From: CAZSSH01 sp964609825
GTDB taxonomy: Bacteria; Verrucomicrobiota; Lentisphaeria; Victivallales; Victivallaceae
NCBI GenBank assembly: GCA_964609825.1
Contig: CAZSSH010000010.1
Coordinates: forward strand, 124,001 to 188,000
DNA: 64,000 nt
Direction of reading: 5' to 3'
Under the pieces are notes generated by a model. That model had not been told where the DNA came from. It saw only the letters and a list, made by a program, of their open reading frames with translations, and searched no databases. Shown one piece after another: positions 33,828 through 42,847 of the stretch. Position numbers and translations under genes: made by a program. How positions within the stretch are numbered: position 1 is the stretch's first letter; the number at the start of each line of letters is the position of its first letter.

Positions 33828-35417
33828 TTATTTTTTCAGATTTTTGAGCACATATTGCACCGCCGACGGTTTTTCGCGGTCGGGGGGGAATTGCTCCAAG
33901 GCGTCCATCGCGTCAAAGATTTTTTCGGCGGCGTCGGCGTAGGGGAGGTTGCCCAGCTCGGCCACCAGGCGGATCGCCCGGTCAACCAATTTTTTGTTGG
34001 TGGTGGCGACAAAGCTCATCCAGTTGCCCGACACCCGCCCGGCGAGAACCATGGTGCCGGTGGAGACCGTGTTCCAAACGAGTTTGACGAGCAAGTGCTC
34101 AAAGAGTCTTAACGGCGTCGCTGCGAGCGGTTGGCCGGGGATGACGGCAAAGACATGCCGGGCCTCAAAATCGGCGGCGACGCGCTCAAATTCGCGCAAA
34201 TTCTTCTCGCTTGCCTCGCCGACTTGAAATAAAATCGCCGCGTTGCCGGGGCGCAAGCGCGCCTCATCCCGGCCGTTGCCGATATCAAATTTGTACAACT
34301 CCTCGGGGCCGATCTTGGGCAACCCTTTGGCAATTGCCCGCGTGGCGTCCATCGCCTCATAGTCGGTTTGGTGCCAGTTGAGGCAGCGGGGAGGACGGCG
34401 GAAAACCTCGCTCCAGGCTGCGCGACTGTCCAACGTGAGGTGTTTGACATACGCCCAACTCGGCGGCGACACGCGGTCGTCCTGTTTGCAAAAGGCGGGC
34501 AGCATAAAGGTCGGCGACCGCTCGGCGGTGTCGGTAAACAAGTCGAGCAAATAATCATCGGCAAAGTAGGTTAAGAGTTGATTCTTTTGATATCTCGTTT
34601 TTTCAAACTCAATGTAATCGGCCAATTGCTGGCGTAAACGCGGGCTCTCCAACTCGTCCAAAAGACGGTCAAAGCTTTGCGCCAGGTCGAGCCGGCAGCC
34701 CAAGGCGTGGCACAACGCGCCGCCGACCACCAATAATTCGGCGGTGGTCGCCTGCATCCGGGTTGAGCCGGCAATCGCCATGGAGCCACTATAGAGCTCA
34801 ATCACCCGGACGCGCGGGTCGGTAATAAGCAAACGCGAGCGCTCGAGTTTTTCCGCCAAAATATGGGCGGGGTTGTTGAATGCCAGAAAACCGGCGGCCC
34901 CGCGGTCCAAAGCGCGTCGCAGACTTCCCAATACCGACGAGGTTTCGCCTCCCTCGGTGATCGCGATCAGCAAGTCGCCGGGGCCGATATTAAGTTCATC
35001 GGTCTGTCTGGCCCCAAAGCTGGCGTAATCCTCAAAAAACTCGACCGCGCGGATCAACGCATAGTCGCCCCCCGTCATAATGCTGGCTACATTGGTGACG
35101 CCCGCCTCGCGGCACATGCTCTCCAGTAAAATCGCCAAACGCCCGGTCGCGCCGCAGCCGGAGAAGATTACCCGTTTGCCGTTTTGCCACGCTAGGGCGA
35201 TTTCGGCACACATGGTTTGATATACCTTTGACTCAAACACTTTGGCAGCCAGGGCGGCGACTTCGCGGTCAGGCCGCTGCAGCGTGGCCACGCCGTCAAC
35301 GGCGTTCCGGCGGAAGTCCGCCTCCAACGTTTTGGTCAAAGGATTGGAGGACTCGGTGGGCAAAAAACCGAGTTGGAACTGTTTTTCATGGGCAATAAAC
35401 TCTTCAGCTTTGGTCAT
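33828..35417 (-). CDS. MurQ/glucokinase-regulator-like SIS protein
   Basis: A 529-residue cytoplasmic protein. The N-terminal LPTESSNPLTKTLEAD resembles the MurQ start (E-x2-NP-x-T). The first SIS domain includes IFSGCGATGRLAILLES, AITEGGETSS and STRMQATTAEL. A second, more divergent SIS-like half follows (about 300-529). This double-SIS length matches eukaryotic GKRP and related bacterial proteins rather than the 300-residue MurQ etherase. It may hydrolyse or sense a sugar phosphate such as MurNAc-6-P. ATG 35417 follows GAGGGAG. It is a monocistronic unit facing away from the one-carbon operon. Confidence 0.75.
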   Translation of the reverse strand: MTKAEEFIAHEKQFQLGFLPTESSNPLTKTLEADFRRNAVDGVATLQRPDREVAALAAKVFESKVYQTMCAEIALAWQNGKRVIFSGCGATGRLAILLESMCREAGVTNVASIMTGGDYALIRAVEFFEDYASFGARQTDELNIGPGDLLIAITEGGETSSVLGSLRRALDRGAAGFLAFNNPAHILAEKLERSRLLITDPRVRVIELYSGSMAIAGSTRMQATTAELLVVGGALCHALGCRLDLAQSFDRLLDELESPRLRQQLADYIEFEKTRYQKNQLLTYFADDYLLDLFTDTAERSPTFMLPAFCKQDDRVSPPSWAYVKHLTLDSRAAWSEVFRRPPRCLNWHQTDYEAMDATRAIAKGLPKIGPEELYKFDIGNGRDEARLRPGNAAILFQVGEASEKNLREFERVAADFEARHVFAVIPGQPLAATPLRLFEHLLVKLVWNTVSTGTMVLAGRVSGNWMSFVATTNKKLVDRAIRLVAELGNLPYADAAEKIFDAMDALEQFPPDREKPSAVQYVLKNLKK

Positions 35418-35657
35418 AACAAAAATCTCCCTCAAAAAATTTGTTTAACATACCACGCCAAGGCGGATAAAGCAAGCGCCGTTTCGCCGATTTTGCCGCT
35501 GTTGATTTTTTGTCGATTAAAATGGTATGAATTATTGCTCAATGATGCATTAATGACAATATGGAGCAATTAATATCTTTATTTAGGAAGAAAATCGCGT
35601 TTTTTTTTGTTATTTTAAAGCAAATTAAGATTAATAATTTTAAGAAAGGTTGCAGTA

Positions 35658-36476
35658 ATGATAGCGGTAGAAACCAAAATGGGGCGATTGGATACGGAAA
35701 CGGTAGCCTATCATGTCGAGCTCCCGGCGGTCCGGCACGGGACTGACAAACTCAACGAGCGTTTGGAGCGCTTTGCTGCCCGGTATGAGACCATATTGGC
35801 CGGCGGCGGCGCGGTGTCGGTCACCGACAACCCGATGGGCAAATTGGCTTTTGCCGGGCATGAGCTCATTGAGGAGCTGCGGTTGCCTGTCCCGGCCGAC
35901 CGGGTGATGATCCACCTCAACACCTTTCATACCCTCGCCGGGGTGACCGAAATTTTGGATCATTGCGCCCGGTTGGGGGTCCGGCGGCTCTTGATCGTCT
36001 CCGGCGACGGCTCGCCGCGCCTCCCCAAGCTGCGCCCGGCTGAGCTCGGAACGGACGGCGAGGCGGTGACTTCGGTCGAGTTGCTGGCATGGATCCGCCG
36101 CCGTTACGGTGATTTTTTTACCTTGGGCGTCGCTTTTAACCAATATGAGCCGCCGGAGCATGAGTATGACAAGCTCCGGCGCAAGCTCGACGCCGGGGCC
36201 GACTTTGTCATCACTCAGCCGGTGGTGGCGCCGACGGCGGCGATTGACCGTTTGATCAAAGAGTTGCCGGTTCCCGTCTTGTTGGAGGCATGGATGTCAC
36301 CCAAAATCGAGCTCTTAAGCGAGTGCATCGGCTACCCGGTGGAGACTGCCGGTGAATTTGCGCCGGTGGCGGCTTTGCGGCAACTGGAGGAACATTATTC
36401 GACCTCAACATTTTATCTGAGTTTGCTCAATTTTAAGGATTGGGACGAAGTAAACAAAGGGAGAAGGCAAGGATGA
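35658..36476 (+). CDS. Methylenetetrahydrofolate reductase (MetF-like)
   Basis: A 272-residue TIM-barrel flavoenzyme of the MTHFR family. HVELPAVRHG (catalytic Glu region), VSVTDNPMGK, MIHLNTFHTLA, LLIVSGDG (flavin loop), and VAFNQYEPPEHEYDKL with FVITQPVV are all recognisable. It has no NAD(P)H-binding extension and no MetV-like zinc domain, so an electron-transfer partner is likely. The directly overlapping EtfB gene (ATGA) and EtfA gene supply one. It may run as methyl-THF oxidase or methylene-THF reductase. It is the first gene of a five-gene operon; AGAAAGG precedes ATG 35658. Confidence 0.8.
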   Translation: MIAVETKMGRLDTETVAYHVELPAVRHGTDKLNERLERFAARYETILAGGGAVSVTDNPMGKLAFAGHELIEELRLPVPADRVMIHLNTFHTLAGVTEILDHCARLGVRRLLIVSGDGSPRLPKLRPAELGTDGEAVTSVELLAWIRRRYGDFFTLGVAFNQYEPPEHEYDKLRRKLDAGADFVITQPVVAPTAAIDRLIKELPVPVLLEAWMSPKIELLSECIGYPVETAGEFAPVAALRQLEEHYSTSTFYLSLLNFKDWDEVNKGRRQG

Positions 36477-37264
36477 AAATTGTCGTATGCATCAAGCAGG
36501 TTCCCGCCGCCGCCACGGTCAAAATCGACCCGGTGACCTCGCAATTGATCCGCGAAAACGTCGAGAGCGTGTTAAATCCCTTTGATTATTACGCCTTGGA
36601 GGCGGCCTTGACGCTCAAGGATGCCTTGGGAGCTCAGGTGACCGCGCTCACGATGGGCCCGGCCAAGGCCGAGGCCGTATTGCGCGAAGCCGTGGCGCTG
36701 GGGGCGGATCAGGGTGTGCTTTTATCCGACCGCGCCTTTGCCGGGTCGGACAGCTGGGCAACCTCGTATTTACTGAGTTTGGCAATCCGCAAACTTGGCG
36801 GCGTCCGGCTCGTTTTTTGCGGCAAACAAGCGATTGACGGCGATACCGCGCAGGTGGGGCCCGAGCTTGCCGCCCAGCTCGACTGGGTGCAGCTGACCAA
36901 CGTTTGCACCCTTGAGCTGTCCGCCGACGACCGGTGGTTGGCCGGGCGGCGCTTTGACTGGGGGCAGGACCAAGTGAGCTTCCAGCTTCCGGCGGTCTGC
37001 AGTGTCGAGCGGGAGCTCAATGTACCGCGCATTCCCACTTTAAAGGGTTATTTGCGGGCGGCGGCGGTGCCGGTGACGACTTGGGGCGTCAATGATTTGC
37101 AGCCCGAGGCCAGATGGATCGGACTTGCGGGCTCGCCGACACGGGTGGTTTCGTCGCACCCGGCCACGATGCGCCAAAGGTCGCCGCAAGTGTTTCACGG
37201 CGACACTACGGCGGCCGTCAGGATGATTCAACAATTGCTCCATGCTCAAACCGGGGAGGCGTGA
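36473..37264 (+). CDS. etfB: Electron transfer flavoprotein beta subunit
   Basis: A 263-residue EtfB. KIVVCIKQVP, LNPFDYYALEAAL, ALTMGP and AIDGDTAQVGPELA are family hallmarks. AMP or FAD would bind near the last of these; whether it is of the bifurcating type cannot be decided by eye. The true start is ATG 36473, overlapping the MTHFR stop, with AGGGAGAAGG upstream. With EtfA it probably carries electrons to or from the MTHFR. Confidence 0.9.
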   Translation: MKIVVCIKQVPAAATVKIDPVTSQLIRENVESVLNPFDYYALEAALTLKDALGAQVTALTMGPAKAEAVLREAVALGADQGVLLSDRAFAGSDSWATSYLLSLAIRKLGGVRLVFCGKQAIDGDTAQVGPELAAQLDWVQLTNVCTLELSADDRWLAGRRFDWGQDQVSFQLPAVCSVERELNVPRIPTLKGYLRAAAVPVTTWGVNDLQPEARWIGLAGSPTRVVSSHPATMRQRSPQVFHGDTTAAVRMIQQLLHAQTGEA

Positions 37265-38265
37265 TGAAAGATTTTATGACTGGCGGCATCTGGGTGATGG
37301 CCGCAATTAACGTTAAGGGCGAAATTAGCAAAGAGACGTTGGAGCTCTTTGGGGAAGCCGTTCGTTTGTGCAATGGGCAACTGCCGGTGACCGCGATTGC
37401 GGGCGGCAACTGTGCACAAGAGTGCGTTGCGGCGCTCGGACGGGCGGGGGCGGATCAACTTATCGTGATCAATGATGCGGTGTTTGACTGGCTCTGCGAG
37501 GAAACGCAAGCGCAAACCTTATGCCGGTTGATCAAAAAATATCAACCGCAAATCATTTTGGGCTCGTCCGATGCGGCCGGGCGGGCATTGTTGTCGCGCA
37601 CCGCCAGCTTGTGTCACGTCGGGTTGACTGCCGACTGCACCAAGCTTTCCTTGGAGGAGGGCACCGGGGCTTTGCTGCAAACCCGTCCGGCGTTTGGCGG
37701 CAACCTTTTGGCGACCATCCGCTCCGATCGGCAACTGCCGCAAATGGTCACCGTCCGTTCCGGCGTGATGAAACCTTTGACCGATCCCAAAATTGCCTTG
37801 CCCAAGGTGGTGCATGAGTCGGTTGATGACGGCGAGCGGTCGGACGGCAAGCAATTGTTAAAATTGATCATCGATCACTCGTGTCACCATGATTTGGAGG
37901 CGGCCCAGGTGATTTTGGCGGGCGGGCGCGGTCTTGGGCGCGACGGCTTTGCGCTGCTGCGGCAGCTGGCCGAGCTCACCGGCGCCACCGTCGGCGCCTC
38001 GCGGGCGGCGGTGGATGTTAACTGGGCAAGTTATCTGCATCAAGTCGGCCAGACCGGCCGGACGGTGCGCCCCAAGCTCTATTTGGCCTTTGGCATCTCC
38101 GGCCAAATCCAGCATCTCGTCGGGATGCAGCAAAGCGATGTCATTGTCGCCGTCAACCGCGATCCGGCCGCTCCCATCATGCAAATGGCGGACCTTGCCG
38201 TCACCGGCGACGCCAAAACGATATTGCAACAACTCATCGGACAACACTCTGAGGTAAAATCATGA
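37264..38265 (+). CDS. etfA: Electron transfer flavoprotein alpha subunit
   Basis: A 333-residue EtfA. The C-terminal FAD domain is clear: GRGLGRDGFALLRQLAE, GASRAAVDVNW, QVGQTGRTVRPKLYLAFGIS, AVNRDPAAPIMQMADLAVTGD. There is no N-terminal ferredoxin domain. The start is ATG 37264 (TGATG with the etfB stop, GGGGAGG upstream). It overlaps the methyltransferase gene by four bases. Confidence 0.92.
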   Translation: MKDFMTGGIWVMAAINVKGEISKETLELFGEAVRLCNGQLPVTAIAGGNCAQECVAALGRAGADQLIVINDAVFDWLCEETQAQTLCRLIKKYQPQIILGSSDAAGRALLSRTASLCHVGLTADCTKLSLEEGTGALLQTRPAFGGNLLATIRSDRQLPQMVTVRSGVMKPLTDPKIALPKVVHESVDDGERSDGKQLLKLIIDHSCHHDLEAAQVILAGGRGLGRDGFALLRQLAELTGATVGASRAAVDVNWASYLHQVGQTGRTVRPKLYLAFGISGQIQHLVGMQQSDVIVAVNRDPAAPIMQMADLAVTGDAKTILQQLIGQHSEVKS

Positions 38266-39122
38266 AACAACTCTCCATCATCGGCGAACGCATCAACCCC
38301 GGTTTTCGCAGCACCAAGGCATTTTTTGACCGGCGCGACCTTGCCGCCTTGCAGCAGCTGGCAGCCGAGCAAACACAAAAAGGAGCCAGGTATCTCAATG
38401 TCAATTTGGGCGAATTGGCCGTCACCGACCCCGACTTTTTCACCGCGGCGCTGGACAAGATACAGCAAACGACCGATTTGCCATTGTCCATCGATTATCC
38501 GAGTTTGGAGGTGCAAATGCGGGCACTGGCGCTCTACCGCCAATCGGAGCTCCCTATCATCAACTCGGTGAGCGAGCTCAGGTATGACATGCTTGAGGTT
38601 CTCCGCCGCCACCGCGCCAAAGTCCTGTTGATGGTCTCCGAGCGCAATGTCAACGGCGAAAAAGTCGCCAACCATACGGCGGACGAAGTCCATGCAACCG
38701 CCCGGCGGATGGTCGAGTATGTCATGAATTTTGACCCCCGCCTCACCCCCGGCGACTTGTACATCGATGTCTCGGTGTGTCCGATTGCCGCTGATTTGGA
38801 GGGGTTGATCCCGATGGCGGTGGCGGCGATCAAACTAATTGGCGGCGACCCGTATTTTGCCGGGGTGCACATGTCGGTAGGGCTCTCCAATTTGAGCATC
38901 ATGGTGCCAAGCCAAACCAAGGACGGACGACCCTTGAAAGAGCTGCTGGAGTCGGCATTTTTGACCAACACCGTCCCCTACGGCCTTGACACCATCATCG
39001 GCACCGCCGGGCGCAATTATCAACTCTTGCCCCCCGACGACCCGGTATTGATTGGTTTTAACGAAGCCATCAATCTCTCCGACGTGGCCGCTTTGATGCG
39101 CATTCAGGAGCTGTATCAATGA
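38262..39122 (+). CDS. Pterin-binding methyltransferase (MeTr/AcsE/MtvA-like)
   Basis: A 286-residue TIM-barrel protein of the pterin-binding family. IIGERINPGF, YLNVNLGELAV, SIDYPSLEV, DVSVCPIAADLEG and GVHMSVGLSN fit methyltetrahydrofolate:corrinoid methyltransferases better than folate-synthesis DHPS. It would move a methyl group between methyl-THF and a corrinoid protein. No corrinoid protein or substrate-side methyltransferase is in the window, so those must be elsewhere. It is fourth in the operon, coupled by ATGA at both ends. The likely path is methylated substrate to corrinoid to methyl-THF to methylene-THF, with EtfBA taking the electrons, or the reverse. Confidence 0.8.
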   Translation: MKQLSIIGERINPGFRSTKAFFDRRDLAALQQLAAEQTQKGARYLNVNLGELAVTDPDFFTAALDKIQQTTDLPLSIDYPSLEVQMRALALYRQSELPIINSVSELRYDMLEVLRRHRAKVLLMVSERNVNGEKVANHTADEVHATARRMVEYVMNFDPRLTPGDLYIDVSVCPIAADLEGLIPMAVAAIKLIGGDPYFAGVHMSVGLSNLSIMVPSQTKDGRPLKELLESAFLTNTVPYGLDTIIGTAGRNYQLLPPDDPVLIGFNEAINLSDVAALMRIQELYQ

Positions 39123-40243
39123 GTGAAACATTTTATGCCAAAAAGTTGTTTGACGGCGCAACCTTGCTTGAGGGGCCGTTCCGGCTCCAAATTGATCACG
39201 GCGTATTTACGGCCGTTGACAAAATCCTGCCGGGAGAGGTCGGTGAACCTTGCCATGACTTGGTGACGCCGCCTTTGGTTGAGAGTCATGCCCACTTGTT
39301 TCTTGACGGCGATGAGCTCGATTTTGAGCGCCGCAAGACGCATTTGACCGGGTCTTTTGAGCGAATGCTGACTCATGGAGAGCGCAATTTGGCAAAGTAT
39401 CGCGAGTGCGGGATTACCGTGATTCGCGACGCCGGGGACAATTGGGGGGTCAATCACGCGTTGCGCGGCGTAGCCAAAACTATGGGATTGACCGTGATTT
39501 CCGCCGGACGCGCGCTGCGCCGGGCGGGGCGTTACGGCTCTTTTATGGCACAGGAGATCAGTGACGCCTCGCAAATCGAGCCCGCGGTTGCCGCCGTTGC
39601 CAAGGAGGCGGATACGCTGAAAATCGTGTTGTCGGGCATCATCGACTTTGCCCACGGCAAAATGAAGGGCGAGCCGCAATTCAGCCTTGACGAGTTGCGT
39701 TTGATGACTTCTTGCGCCCGTAACCACGGTCTCAAGACGTTTGTCCATTGCAGCGGCAGTGATGCGCTGGAGTTGGCGGTGGCTGCTCAAGTCGACTCGA
39801 TTGAGCACGGGTTCTTTATGACCAATGATCTGCTTAAAAAAATGGCTGACCAAAGGATTGCGTGGGTGCCGACCATAATTCCGGTGATGTTTCAATATCA
39901 AAACCCCGGCTACGGCAACTTTGACTCCGCAACATTAAGCAAACTATGTGCGATTTTGGACAATCATCAGCACTGTCTCCGCTTGGCCGAAACATTAAAA
40001 GTGACGGTGATGGCGGGCTCCGACGGCGGGAGTTTCGGCGTGCCGCACGGCAAAGGACTGCTGACCGAGCTCGGTTTGATGCAAGCTGCCGGGATGAGCT
40101 TGGAGAAAGTGCTTGACAGCGCCGTCAATGCGCCAAGGAGACACTTTAATTTGCCGCCAGTATGGCTCAAGGTGAACGAAAAAGCCGCCTTCGGCACCCT
40201 CCGGGAGGCGGAGAATGCCGAAAGCGGCAGGGAGAGAGCGTAA
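39119..40243 (+). CDS. Amidohydrolase-superfamily enzyme
   Basis: A 374-residue metal-dependent hydrolase. Metal ligands are visible: ESHAHL (His-x-His), KIVLSG (Lys), FVHCSGS (His), IEHGFF (His) and GSDGGS (Asp). The layout resembles imidazolonepropionase, prolidase-like or aryldialkylphosphatase-like amidohydrolases that open cyclic amides or cleave amide bonds. It is the last gene of the one-carbon operon (ATGA overlap). It could release or process an N-methylated cyclic amide before demethylation. This is speculation from context; the sequence alone does not give the substrate. Confidence 0.8.
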   Translation: MSETFYAKKLFDGATLLEGPFRLQIDHGVFTAVDKILPGEVGEPCHDLVTPPLVESHAHLFLDGDELDFERRKTHLTGSFERMLTHGERNLAKYRECGITVIRDAGDNWGVNHALRGVAKTMGLTVISAGRALRRAGRYGSFMAQEISDASQIEPAVAAVAKEADTLKIVLSGIIDFAHGKMKGEPQFSLDELRLMTSCARNHGLKTFVHCSGSDALELAVAAQVDSIEHGFFMTNDLLKKMADQRIAWVPTIIPVMFQYQNPGYGNFDSATLSKLCAILDNHQHCLRLAETLKVTVMAGSDGGSFGVPHGKGLLTELGLMQAAGMSLEKVLDSAVNAPRRHFNLPPVWLKVNEKAAFGTLREAENAESGRERA

Positions 40244-40247
40244 TCTC

Positions 40248-40982
40248 TTAGGCCGCGCGTGCCGGGCGGATCAGCAATCGCCCGATGCCGTAGAGGATGC
40301 TGTCGGTCAATTTCCCCAACAGGGCAAACAACACGATGCTCCCAATGATCACATCCGCCCGGCTGGTCTGCTGGGCGTCGTACATCAAAAAGCCGAGGCC
40401 TTTGGCCGCGCCCATGAGCTCGGCCGCAACCACAAACATCCACCCGAGTGAAAGCCCGCTCCGCAGGGCGGTAATCCAGCTCGGCAGCGCCGCCGGGAGG
40501 ATGATCCTTAATATTTGCTCGCGGGGGCTGAATCCGTAGATTTGGCCGACCTCGATGAGTTTGCCGTCGACTTGTTCAATCGCCGAGGCAAAGATCAAAT
40601 ACACGGGGAAAAACACCCCGGTCGCGATCAACGCGACTTTGCTGGCCTCAAAAATCCCCAGCCACAGCAGAAACAAGGGCACCCACGCCATCGAGGGGAT
40701 GTTGCCCAAGGCTTGCAACAATGGCGCCGCCAACTGCCGGACGCGCGGAAAGTACCCGGTGAGGGCCCCTGCCACCGTCCCCGCCGCAGCACCGATGACA
40801 AAGCCGGTCAGCACCCGGCCGCCGGTGACGGCGATGTGCGTGAGCAAATGCCCGTGGCGAAAGAGGTCGATCACCGTCACCCCCACCGTATACGGCGAGG
40901 GCAGCGCCTCGGGGCGGATCATGCCCGCGCTCGACAGGATCTGCCACAGGCCGATGATGACAATCGGTAACAGTAATCCCAT
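40248..40982 (-). CDS. ABC importer permease, SsuC/TauC-like (system 2)
   Basis: A 244-residue permease with six helices. ALGNIPSMAWVPLFLLWLG and the coupling loop EVGQIYGFSPREQILRIILP are typical of sulfonate/nitrate/taurine permeases. ATG 40982 has AGAGGTG close upstream. It lies ten bases after the binding-protein gene and converges on the one-carbon operon with a four-base gap, so the two operons end together. Confidence 0.85.
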   Translation of the reverse strand: MGLLLPIVIIGLWQILSSAGMIRPEALPSPYTVGVTVIDLFRHGHLLTHIAVTGGRVLTGFVIGAAAGTVAGALTGYFPRVRQLAAPLLQALGNIPSMAWVPLFLLWLGIFEASKVALIATGVFFPVYLIFASAIEQVDGKLIEVGQIYGFSPREQILRIILPAALPSWITALRSGLSLGWMFVVAAELMGAAKGLGFLMYDAQQTSRADVIIGSIVLFALLGKLTDSILYGIGRLLIRPARAA

Positions 40983-40992
40983 GCATGCACCT

Positions 40993-42015
40993 CTACTTTC
41001 CTGCGGTCGGAGCCGGAGCAAAGAAACTCGTGTCCACGAGCTCGTTGGTCACGTCAACAATGTTGCGGTCGGTTTTGATCACTCCCGCCGCCTGCAATGC
41101 CTTGCCCGCTTCGGCAATGGCGACTTGCTGTTTGCCGGTAAAGGCCGAGTCGTTGAGGCCGGTGCGTTCGATCAGGAGTTTGGCGACATCGGGGGTGATT
41201 TTGGCTTCATTGCCGACCAACTCGGTAAATTGCTCCGGGTTGGCCTTGGCCCAGGCGCGCGCCTTTTCGTAAGCGGCCAGCACGCGTTTCACCGCTTGCG
41301 GGTGCTGCTCGGCGAATTCTTTGCGCACACTGATGACGTTATAGGAGTTGAAATCAACGTTGCGGTAAAGATACTTGGCACCCGCCAATTCGGCTTGCGC
41401 CATCAAGGGGTCAAGCCCGGCCCAGGCGTCCACCCGACCGCGCAAGAGCTCGTTTTTGCCGTCGGGGTGCTGGAGCGTCACGATGTTGACGTCCTGAATT
41501 GTCAGTCCCGCACCTTGCAAGGAGCGCACCAGAAACGCGTAGGGATCGGTCCCCGGCGTGGCGGCAATGGTTTTACCTTTGAGTTCGCTCACCTTAGTGA
41601 TATCGCTCCCCGGCTTGGTCAAGAGGGCCGTCCACTCCGGCGTCGAGGCGATGTAGACGGTTTTGATCGGGTTGCCGTTGGAGTAGCTGATCAAGGCGGC
41701 AATCCCGGCCGAGGAGCCGATGTCGGTGCTGTTGCTGCGCAAAAACTCCATCGATTTGTTACTCCCCTGGCTGAAGGTCCAGACGATCTCGGTTTTGTCC
41801 TTGGCAAACTCCTCCTCGAGGAATTTTTGCTGGCGCAAAACGAGGCTCAACGGGCTCCAATTGGCATAATCGAGCCGGAGCTCTTTCAGCGGGGGCTCGG
41901 TGACGACCGCGGCGGCGGTCTGCTTCTTTTTGCCCTCGCCGCACCCGGTGAGGATGGCCGCGGTGAGCGCGAAAACACTTAAAATTAAAACGGCGAGAGA
42001 GAGTTTATTTTTCAT
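40993..42015 (-). CDS. ABC importer binding lipoprotein, SsuA/NMT1-like (system 2)
   Basis: A 340-residue binding protein with a lipobox (AAILTGC, Cys about residue 24), so it is membrane-anchored. NMT1 features are DYANWSPLSLVLRQQKFLEEE, DIGSSAGIAALI, TPEWTALL and GRVDAWAGLDPLMAQAEL. These match aliphatic-sulfonate and taurine binding proteins, but also nitrate and other small anions. ATG 42015 follows AAAGGAATC. It overlaps the end of the Fe-S protein gene by 11 bases. Confidence 0.85.
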   Translation of the reverse strand: MKNKLSLAVLILSVFALTAAILTGCGEGKKKQTAAAVVTEPPLKELRLDYANWSPLSLVLRQQKFLEEEFAKDKTEIVWTFSQGSNKSMEFLRSNSTDIGSSAGIAALISYSNGNPIKTVYIASTPEWTALLTKPGSDITKVSELKGKTIAATPGTDPYAFLVRSLQGAGLTIQDVNIVTLQHPDGKNELLRGRVDAWAGLDPLMAQAELAGAKYLYRNVDFNSYNVISVRKEFAEQHPQAVKRVLAAYEKARAWAKANPEQFTELVGNEAKITPDVAKLLIERTGLNDSAFTGKQQVAIAEAGKALQAAGVIKTDRNIVDVTNELVDTSFFAPAPTAGK

Positions 42016-42847
42016 AATCTTTGATTCCTTTCTTGGCTTGTGAACCGTATGAGCGCACATGCTCGTAACTTTGGATGATTGGATTGCTGGACGCATAGCT
42101 CCGCGCCTCCTCGCGGTAAAGATTGAGGTTGGTCCGGTTGTAAAATTTGCGGTCAAGTCCGACCGGGCACACTTTGCCGCAAATGCCGCACGGCCAGTTG
42201 CCGGCTTCTTTGAGCTCTTGATGGCGGACGGTACATCGATTCATATCCATTTGGGCAAACGGCGCTTTTCCGTCTCCCTTGAGCGCCTTTGCCGGGCAAA
42301 ATTCGCGGCAAAAGTCGCAGTGGAGACACAAATCCTTTTGCATCACTTGATCGGGCGGCAACTCGGCGGTGGTCAGGACTGACACCAACCGGATGCGCGG
42401 GCCGTACTCGCGGGTCAAAAGCATGTGATTCCACCCGATGGTGCCGAGGCCCGCCAAATAACCTGCAAAAACGTGGCTGAAGCTCGACATCGCGTTGTCG
42501 ATCAGATACTTCAAGTCGGCGTAGCCGTCGCGCGGGGCCCAGATGGCCGGGTACCCTTTGCCGGTCAAAAACAACACCAGATCATAGGCAATCCGGTCGA
42601 GCATAATGTTGCTCGTGGTGTAGAGCTCCTGATAATTAATGGACGGCGTCGTCTCCAGCATAGGCAGCGGCATTGGGACGGCAAAGACGATCACCGACTT
42701 GGCCTCCGGCCAGATCCGGTCGGGGTGAAACACCGTCGGCGAATCCGGGTAATACTCGCGGTAACGCTCGACGTTGGTAAAGCCGACCAGCGGCGCTCCC
42801 AGCGAGCGGACTTTGCGTTTGATTTGATTTTTGAGTTGATTGCTCAT
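42005..42847 (-). CDS. QueG-like double-ferredoxin Fe-S protein
   Basis: A 280-residue cytoplasmic protein resembling epoxyqueuosine reductase and the reductive-dehalogenase core. Two 4Fe-4S motifs are visible: CLHCDFCREFCP and, further on, CGICGKVCPVG. The N-terminal part (about residues 20-170) fits the QueG cobalamin-binding domain in outline (PEAKSVIVFAVPMP, GLGTIGWNHMLLTREYGPRIR). It lacks the HEAT-repeat end of true QueG. Its place between the ATPase and binding-protein genes, with overlaps on both sides, ties it to the imported compound. It may reduce that compound, perhaps using B12. The reaction is unknown. Confidence 0.7.
   Translation of the reverse strand: MSNQLKNQIKRKVRSLGAPLVGFTNVERYREYYPDSPTVFHPDRIWPEAKSVIVFAVPMPLPMLETTPSINYQELYTTSNIMLDRIAYDLVLFLTGKGYPAIWAPRDGYADLKYLIDNAMSSFSHVFAGYLAGLGTIGWNHMLLTREYGPRIRLVSVLTTAELPPDQVMQKDLCLHCDFCREFCPAKALKGDGKAPFAQMDMNRCTVRHQELKEAGNWPCGICGKVCPVGLDRKFYNRTNLNLYREEARSYASSNPIIQSYEHVRSYGSQAKKGIKDYEK

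Noticed and set aside
35534..35570. Inverted repeat ATTGCTC...GAGCAAT ahead of the one-carbon operon as a riboswitch
   Set aside because: Only a 7-base arm pair with a 23-base spacer; no match to SAM, SAH, THF or cobalamin riboswitch cores that I could recognise.
40555..41982. Long plus-strand open frame (475 codons) opposite the importer permease and binding-protein genes
   Set aside because: It is antisense to two clearly recognisable genes with ribosome sites. Its translation is rich in Arg/Pro/Gly with no family features, as expected for a shadow of a GC-rich gene.
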